Below, piece by piece: positions 1 to 7,065 of a DNA stretch of 7,065 bases. The DNA lies in assembly GCA_903876615.1 (NCBI GenBank), contig CAIRAS010000344.1:1-7065 (forward strand). Reading direction: 5' to 3'. Made by a program: the position numbers and the translations under genes. Every line of letters starts with the position of its first letter. Positions within the stretch are counted from its first letter, which is position 1. Origin of the DNA: an uncultured Holophagaceae bacterium. GTDB taxonomy: Bacteria > Acidobacteriota > Holophagae > Holophagales > Holophagaceae. Under the pieces are notes generated by a model. The model saw nothing but the letters and a program-made list of their open reading frames with translations, was not told the DNA's origin and did not search any database.

Positions 1-1716
1 ACGCCGGCCAACCACCAGGGCTTCATCTGGGCCAACAACAACAACCGCGACCTCGAGGTGCGCGGCGAGTACGGCGCCAACCCCGACGGCGCGCCCGTGG
101 ACCTGGCCTTCAACACCTGGAACCGCGACATCGCCTTCCAGGAGGCCTTCCGGGCCAGCGGCAAGGGCGGCTTCGATATCGACAGCGCCACGCGCATGCT
201 GGCCAGCAGCCCCATCAACCGGCCCCACGCCTGCGACGCCAAGCTCACCACCGCGGAGATGGCCGAAGCCCTGGTCTTCATCGCCCACCAGGGCAAGTCC
301 ACCCAGCGCGAAAAGCTGGTGGGCGGCCGCTGGATCGCGGACCTGCCCCTGGCCACGCCGCACCTGACCCATGGGTATACGACGTTCAGTCCGGTCTGGA
401 TCTCGAGCCGGCTCCAGGCTGCTCGCGCAGCCTGGAGACAGGAAAAGACTCTGAAGGCGGCGGCTGTGCCGGATACCGCCGCCGTGAAGGAGGCCTTCAG
501 CTATGAGGCCAAGGGGCTGTGGACGGGCACGATCCGGCCCGCCTCGGATGCCGACAACTGGTTCATCAGCGGGTCGGCGGCCTACCACGCGCAGCTGAAG
601 CAGCTGGCGGGCAGCGGGGCCAAGGGCTTCGAGACCCAGAGCGCCGCCCTGGCCGACCTGGGTACGCGGCACCTCTGGCTGGCCGCCAAGGAGGGCGTCA
701 AGGCCCCCCTGGCCACGGTCACGGACTATGACCGCTACGGTGCCTATCTGATCCCGCGCATCCGCGGCGTCTTCGCCCTGCACCAGCTGCGCCTGCACCT
801 GGGCAACGCGGCCTTCGGCAAGGCCATGCAGGCGGTCTCGGCCCAGTTCCGGGGCAAGAGACCCGCCACGGCCGACCTGCTGGTGGCCCTGTCTGCTGCG
901 GCGGGGAAGGACGTGGCGCCGATCCTGAAGCCCTGGCTCGAGCGGGCCGACCTGCCCGCCCCCGGCCTCCAGGCGCGGGTGGAGAAAGTTGGGGAGAGTT
1001 ATGAGGTGAAGGTGGAGGTGGCCCAGCCGGGCTTCGCGTATCCCCTCGTGGCTTTCGTGAGCCTGGAGACGGAGAAGGGCGCCCGCCTGGAGCGCGTCGC
1101 CCTGACCGGCGCCAAGGACACGTTCACCTTCCGCAGCGAGACCCGGCCCACGCGTCTGACCTTCAACGCTGGGCGCGATCTACCCCTGGCGCGGGCGGAC
1201 TTCTGGGTGCCGAGCAATGTGCTGGACGACTGGAGCGCCACCCTGCTGGTCTGCGGCACGGCCCGGGAGGTGGAGGCCCAGCGCACCCTGGCCCTGCAGT
1301 ACCGCGACCTGCTGGCGGATAACATGACCGAGCTGCTGCTGCCCCTGAAGCCTGATGCCGAGGTCAGCGATGCCGAGCTGGCCAGCCGCGACCTGGTGGT
1401 CTTCGGTGGGCCCGCGGACAACGGCCTCATGGCCCGCCTGCTGGCCGAGGGCAAGCTGCCCTTCGCCGCGGGTCCCGGCTGGTTCCAGTGGCAGGGCCGC
1501 ACCTACGGCCGGGCCGACGACGGGCTGATCGCCGCCTTCCCGAACCCCTGGAACCCGAAGCGGATGCTCCTGGTCATCCTGGCCAACAGCCGGGTCCAGC
1601 AGTGGGCCATGACCAAGTCCATGGCCCGGGGCCTCCCCGGCTGGACCCTCTACCGCGGCGCCGAGGTCCAGTCGAAGGGCCACGCCGACGCCCCAGGGCT
1701 GGTGGTGGCTTTTTAA
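1..1716 (+). CDS. C45-like hydrolase/acyltransferase with M1-like and Rossmann-like C-terminal regions (5' end missing)
   Basis: The frame is open from base 1 to TAA at 1714-1716, giving 571 visible residues; the start lies upstream of the window. Residues about 1-140 (AN-rich segment with NNNNRD, then an ASGKG..D..SATRMLAS stretch and a HACDAKLTTAEMAEALVFIAH segment) resemble the C-terminal half of C45-type Ntn-hydrolases, which cleave or transfer acyl/amide groups. The N-terminal nucleophile is not in the window, so activity cannot be judged. Residues about 240-320 (YDRYGAYLIPRIR, an F..AM...S..FRGKRPATADLL helix pair, then PWLERADLP) look like the helical end of M1 aminopeptidases, but no HEXXH is visible. 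Residues about 410-530 (ATLLVCGTAREVEAQ, DLVVFGGPADN, FPNPWNPKRMLLVILAN) form a Rossmann-like beta-alpha pattern seen at the end of large bacterial peptidases and esterases. The C45 assignment is from memory of family flavour and is moderate. It could equally be annotated as a hypothetical peptidase. Confidence 0.5.
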   Translation, partial: TPANHQGFIWANNNNRDLEVRGEYGANPDGAPVDLAFNTWNRDIAFQEAFRASGKGGFDIDSATRMLASSPINRPHACDAKLTTAEMAEALVFIAHQGKSTQREKLVGGRWIADLPLATPHLTHGYTTFSPVWISSRLQAARAAWRQEKTLKAAAVPDTAAVKEAFSYEAKGLWTGTIRPASDADNWFISGSAAYHAQLKQLAGSGAKGFETQSAALADLGTRHLWLAAKEGVKAPLATVTDYDRYGAYLIPRIRGVFALHQLRLHLGNAAFGKAMQAVSAQFRGKRPATADLLVALSAAAGKDVAPILKPWLERADLPAPGLQARVEKVGESYEVKVEVAQPGFAYPLVAFVSLETEKGARLERVALTGAKDTFTFRSETRPTRLTFNAGRDLPLARADFWVPSNVLDDWSATLLVCGTAREVEAQRTLALQYRDLLADNMTELLLPLKPDAEVSDAELASRDLVVFGGPADNGLMARLLAEGKLPFAAGPGWFQWQGRTYGRADDGLIAAFPNPWNPKRMLLVILANSRVQQWAMTKSMARGLPGWTLYRGAEVQSKGHADAPGLVVAF

Positions 1717-4700
1717 CGCAAAATCTCCCAGATTTTAGAAAAATGGCATTTTTCGGAATTTCCCCTATCCTTGAAAGAGGGGAGGTCCACCCATGAACGC
1801 CACGGTGACCTTGGACGGTGCGGGTCGTCTGATCCTGCCGGCGGCCTTCCGCAAGGCCCTCGGGCTGAAGACCGGTTCCCGCCTGATCCTGGAGCTTCAG
1901 GGAGAGGAGGTCCGGCTGGTTACCGTAGAAGTCGCGGTGCGCCGCGCCCAGGCCCTCCTGGCGCCCTACCGCCCGAAGGACGGGCGCCTGCTATCCGACC
2001 AACTGGTCGCGGAGCGTCGGGAGGACTATCGCCGTGACCAGGACGGTGCTTGACGCCAGCGCCCTGGTGGCGCTGCTGCTGGGGGAACCGGGCCAGGAGC
2101 CGGTCTGGGAGGCGGTGCGGACCGGCGAGGCCCTGATCGGCGCCCCGAACTGGGCCGAGGTGGTTGGCATCCTGGGGCGGGCCGGACTGCCGGCACGGGA
2201 GCTCCGGCACACGCTAGACGAGCTACAGCTTGAGGTGGCCCCGCTGGATCAGGCCCTCGCCTTGGAGGCGGGCCTGATGGCAGCCAGGACCCGGCCGCTC
2301 GGCCTCGCCCTCGGCGACCGCTGTTGCCTGGCCCTGGCTGAACGAGAGCGGGCCACCGTGCTCACCACCGATCGCGCCTGGCTCAAGTGGAAGGGCAAGG
2401 CGAAGGTGATCTGCCTGCGCTAGGGTGTGCGGGCGGACCTGGGTTCCCGGCAGTGCAAGGGAGACCTGGCCCTTCAGGCCCGGACGAGGGTCTCCATGCG
2501 CTGCCTGAGTTCGTCCATGCTGTAGGGCTTGGAGAGCAGCGTGACGAAGGGGTGGGTTTGGGCCAGCTCCGAAGCGGACTGGTCCACCCGGCCCGTGGCC
2601 AGCAGGACCGGCGTGGTCGGTCGCAGGGCGCGGAGCTTCGGCAGGGTGCCCGCGCCGCCCAGTCCAGGCATGTTCATGTCCAGGATGACCAGATCCGGCT
2701 CGTAGCCCGCCTCGAGCTGAGCCAGGGCCTCTTCGCCGCTGGTGGCGCCCTCGGGGCGGTGCCCCATGAACTCCAGCATGGTGCGCATGGAGCTCTGGAT
2801 CAGGTCGTCATCGTCCACCACGAGCACCTCGAGGGCCCGAGCAGCGGACCCGGCGATGGGCGCGGGCTCGGACTGCACCTCCTGGGCTGGCGGCTCAAAG
2901 GCCGGGAACCGCAGGCGGACGGCGGTGCCCTGGCCGGGCTCGCTGCGGAGCTCCACCTGGCCCCGGTGGGTCTGCACGGTCTTGTAGACCAGGGACAGGC
3001 CCAGGCCCGTGCCCTTGCCGACGTCCTTGGTCGTGAAGAAGGGATCCATCGCCTTGTCCAGGACCTCTCGGGACATGCCGATGCCCGTGTCGGTCACCCC
3101 CACCTCGATCCAGTCAGGGTCGGCGTTCCGGGTGCGCAGCGTGAGGGTGCCGCCCTCGGGCATGGCGTCCACGGCGTTGACGCACAGGTTCATGACGGCA
3201 TGGGTCAAGGCGGCGGCGTCGCCCCGGATGGGCCGGAGGTCCTCCTCGAGGTCCAACTCGAGGCGGACCTTGCCGAGGGTGGTGCGCTCCAGCATGGCGA
3301 CCTCTTCGCGGAGGATCGCGTTCATGTCCACCACGCGCTCTTCCACGGGACTCTGCCGGGCGAAGCTCAGCAGGCTCCGGACCATCTTGCCGCCCCGGGT
3401 CGCCGCCTGGGTGATGGTGTCGAAGGCCCGGTGGGTCGGGCTCCCCACGGGCTGTGTCTCCAGGGTGGCTGAGGCCATGCCGAGGATGGCCCCCAGCACG
3501 TTGTTCATGTCGTGGGCGACGCCCCCGGCGAGGCTGCCGAGGCTTTCCATCTTCTGCGACTGCTGCAGCTGATTCTGGAGGCGGGCCCGCTCTTCATCGG
3601 CCAGGACCTGTTCGGTGATGTCGGTGATCACTCCGAAGGCCACCCCCCGCGTGGTGTCGTATTCCGCGACCGAGTGGATGTGGCGCAGCTCGCCGGTGTC
3701 GGGTCGGCGCATGCGGAACTTGACGTTGTAGGGTTGGCCGCGTTCAATCAGTCCGGCCAGGGCCGCGTCCAGGGTCGGCCGGTATTCCGGGAGTGTCAGG
3801 GCCTTAATCTCCTCGAGGGTCCACTCTTCCGCCTGCAGGCCGAACAGGCCCATGGCACCCCTGGAGGCGCGTATCTTCCGCTCGGCCAGGTTCAGCTCCC
3901 AGTTGCCGACGAGGGCCACGCGCTCGGCCCGCCGCAGGCGGGCTTCGCTGTCACGCAGCGCATCCTCCGCCCACTTCCGGTGCGTGATGTCCACGGCAGC
4001 GGAGAGCAGGCAGGGGGTGCTGCCCATGGTCACCAGCTGGCCGGAATAGGAGACCCAGCGGCGGCTGCCGTCCTTGCGCTGGATCTGGGTTTCGAAGTCC
4101 TGAACGGGAAGCCCCTGCTGGAGCAGGGCCATCACTTTCTCGCGGTCGGCGGGGTCCGACCAGATGCCGACCTCGCTGGCGATGCGCCCAGCCAGCTCCT
4201 CGGCGGTGTGGCCGTAGATGGACTCGAAGGCCTTGTTGACGACCAGGAAGCGGCCCTCGGCCATGGTGGTGATGCCCAGGGCCATGGGGGTGAACTGGAA
4301 GGCCGTGTTGAAACGTTCCTCGCTTGCCGCCACCTCCTTGGTCCGCGCCTGGACCCGATCTTCCAGAGACTCGTTGAGCCTGCGGATTTTCTTGAATTGC
4401 CGGGCGTCCAGGTGGAGGAGCATGCCGAGCAGGAGACTGATCAGACTGCCGAGGAGGAGGATGGTCCTGGCGTTGTCCGGGTGGCTGGTCAGGAGGCCCG
4501 GCAGGGCGTGGGTCACCAGGGTCCAGGCATGACCCCCGAACAACAGAGGTGTGCTCAAGCCCTGGGTGGGCGAGGCGGGGAGGGAGCGCAGCCTGGTGTC
4601 CCGGTCGAAGAGCAGGGACTCGGGTCGCGGGGGGCCGTCGAACAGCTCAAAGTCGATCAGCTGCGAATCCGCTTCCCCGAGCACGCCGCCCATCAGGTTG

Positions 4701-7065
4701 TCCACCCTGAAGGCGGTGTAGAGCCAGCCCATCAGGTTCCGCCGCCGGTCCTCCGGGGAGGCCGTTGGCGCCCCGTTCCGGTAGACCGGCACGTAGAGCA
4801 AAGCCCGGGTGTGTTCCGGTGTCCTGGACCAGCTGGACTTTTCCGGACATGCCTAGCTGGCCCGAGTCCCGGGACCGGAAGGCGGCCTCCCGGCGGACGG
4901 CTTCGGACAGCATGTCGAAGCCCAGGGCCCGGAGGTTGCGGTCCCGGAAGGGCTCGAGGTAGATCACCGGGCAATAGACCTCCCGTTCCCCCGGGGGCCG
5001 GATCTGGTAGTCGGGAAAGCCCTGGGCCCGGAGCTCCCGGTGGTGCCGGTCCTTCTCACCGGTTGGCACGAGCGTGGCGAAGCCGATGGCCTGCATGCCC
5101 GGCTCCAGGTCGAGGCCGGCCACGAAGGTGGCGAAGGACTGGCGCGTGACCGCCGGGCTCGCCTGGAAATGGCTGCGCGTGGCCAGCAGGGAGCGCTCGT
5201 AGCTCCGCAGCCGGGTCTCGATACGGGACCGGGCCTCCTGGCTGTGCCGCTCCAGCGCGGAGCTCAGCGTGCGCTGGTGGAGGGCGCGCGACTGCCACCA
5301 GAACCCGAAGGTGAACGCCAGTCCCGTCAGCAGCGCCAGGAGGGGCAACCAGGGTCTGTGGGATCTCATAGGATCGTCTCGGCTGGTACGAGGACGGCAA
5401 GCCAGAGGGAGACCCGGGGGGGCTTATGGCCGCGCAGGGATCCCGGTGGCAATTAGCAAGGTTAGATGGATAGTTTACGCTTCTTTTTACGGATCAAAAT
5501 GCTGCACTCGAGACAAAATTTCGAGGGGAGAGGCGACCCACCCGTCGGCCTAGATCGAATACCCCTGGGTGTCCACTTCGAGGTCCTGCTGGCGGGCGGC
5601 GAGGTCCGCGAGGGTGGTTCGGCCCAGCACGGCCCGGGCGGCGCTGGTGCTGCGGTTCCAGAGCTCGCGGACGGCCCGCGCGCCCGTGGTGCTGCCGGGC
5701 TCGGCCTCGCCCGCGCCCAGGCGGCCTTCCAGGGCCTCCAGCACCTGGAGGGCGCTGATGGTGCTCGGGTGCCGCGCCAGCTCACAGCCGCCGCTGGGGC
5801 CGCGCTGGACCTTGACCAGCCCGGCACTTTTGAGGCTGCCGAGCAGCACCCGGATGAACTTGGGGGGCAGGTCCTGGCGCTCGGCCACGGTGGTGACCAG
5901 CACCGGCCCGCGGCCCGCCTGGAGGGCCAGCTCCACCATGAACTGCAGACCGTAGCGCCCCTTGGCTGAACCCTTCATGACTGGACCTCCGCGTTCATGA
6001 TAACCAAGTATGCAACAAAATCAATTAACAAACTTGACAAATTAACTTTTCTTTCCATACTTCGAGTCCAGGGCCAGCCCCGACCCCAGGAGATCCCACC
6101 CATGAGCCAGTCCCAGACCGCCACCCTTCGTCCCAACCGCGTCGAGCATGCTTATGACCTCGTGGGCTACACGCCCGTCGTGCGCCTGAGCCGCATTGTC
6201 CCCGAGGGCTCGGCCCGAATCTACGTGAAGCTGGAGAGCGCCAACCCCGGCGGCAGCGTCAAGGACCGTATCGCGCTGAGCATGATCCAGGACGCGGAGG
6301 CCCGGGGCACCCTGAAGCCCGGCTCGATCCTGCTGGAAGCCACCAGCGGCAACACGGGCATCGGCCTGGCCTTCGTGGCCGCCGCCAAGGGCTACAAGAT
6401 CACCCTGGTCATGCCCGACACCATGACCCAGGAGCGCCGTTCGCTGCTCAAGGCCTACGGCGCAGAGCTGGTGCTGACGCCGGGTTCCGGGGGCATGAAG
6501 GCCGCCGTGGACAAGGCCCAGGAGCTGGCGGACGCCGATCCCCGCTACTTCCTGGTGCGCCAGTTCGACAATCCCGCGAACCCCGCCGTGCACCGCCGCA
6601 CCACGGCCCTCGAGATCCTGGAGCAGGTGCCGGAGCTAGACGCCTTCGTTGCGGGCGTGGGCACCGGTGGCACCGTGACGGGCGTGGGCGAGGTGCTGGC
6701 CGAGCGCAAGCCCGGCACCCTGGTGGTGGCCGTGGAGCCTGAGGCCTCGCCCCTGCTGAGCGCCGGCAAGGCTGGTCCCCACAAGATCCAGGGTCTCGGG
6801 CCCAACTTCGTGCCGGGCATCCTGAACCGCGAGGCCTTCCAGCGCATCCGCCCCGTGGACTACGACGACGCCATTGCCACCGCCCGCCGCCTGGCCCGGG
6901 AAGAGGGCCTGCTCTCCGGCATCAGCACCGGCGCCATCGTCTTCGCTGCCCTGGAGCTGGCCAAGGAACTGGGCCCCGGCAAGACCATCGTGGCCGTCCT
7001 CTGCGACACCGGCGAGCGCTACCTCACCCACCCCCTCTACGCCGAGATCGATGGGCCGGTGGGCT

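Overview
The window is about 7 kb of very GC-rich bacterial DNA with strong G/C preference at third codon positions, short AT-rich promoter islands, and Shine-Dalgarno sequences before most genes. The gene content (C45-type hydrolase, VapBC-type toxin-antitoxin pair, CHASE/PAS hybrid histidine kinase, Rrf2 regulator, cysteine synthase) and the composition would suit an acidobacterium of the Holophaga/Geothrix type. That is an impression from codon style and protein flavour, not a demonstrated placement.

Layout. (1) 1-1716, plus strand: the 3' part of a large hydrolase gene. It has a C45-like N-terminal portion, a middle segment like the helical end of M1 aminopeptidases, and a Rossmann-like C-terminal portion. 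A perfect 11-bp-stem hairpin lies in the coding sequence near a domain boundary. (2) 1717-1792: an AT-rich spacer with two perfect palindromes and a possible promoter, leading into (3) a two-gene toxin-antitoxin operon, an AbrB/MazE-type antitoxin (1793-2053) overlapping a PIN-domain VapC-type toxin (2034-2423). (4) 2474-5369, minus strand, convergent with the toxin: a membrane-bound CHASE-PAS-PAS-HisKA-HATPase-REC hybrid histidine kinase. Its reading frame is broken inside the CHASE domain near 4800, so it reads as two overlapping ORFs. (5) 5370-5549: a spacer without a recognisable gene. (6) 5550-5978, minus strand: an Rrf2-family regulator without the Fe-S cysteines, divergent from (7) cysK, O-acetylserine sulfhydrylase, 6102 to the window edge (nearly complete, stop not in the window).

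How the genes relate. The Rrf2/cysK pair is the most coherent unit. A cysteine-free-cluster Rrf2 protein next to cysK recalls the CymR-CysK regulatory pair of Firmicutes, where CysK acts as the regulator's partner. The 123-bp divergent promoter region holds good sigma70-type promoters for both genes, plus a 7-bp direct repeat and a 7-bp inverted repeat that fall on or beside the promoter elements. These are candidate operators. The toxin-antitoxin pair is a self-contained module whose upstream palindromes are candidate autoregulatory sites. The kinase is not next to a response-regulator gene within this window and carries its own receiver domain.

I did not find a clearly new system. The items most worth a second look are the divergent Rrf2/cysK control region, the kinase frameshift, the palindromes before the toxin-antitoxin operon, and the hairpin inside the first gene.
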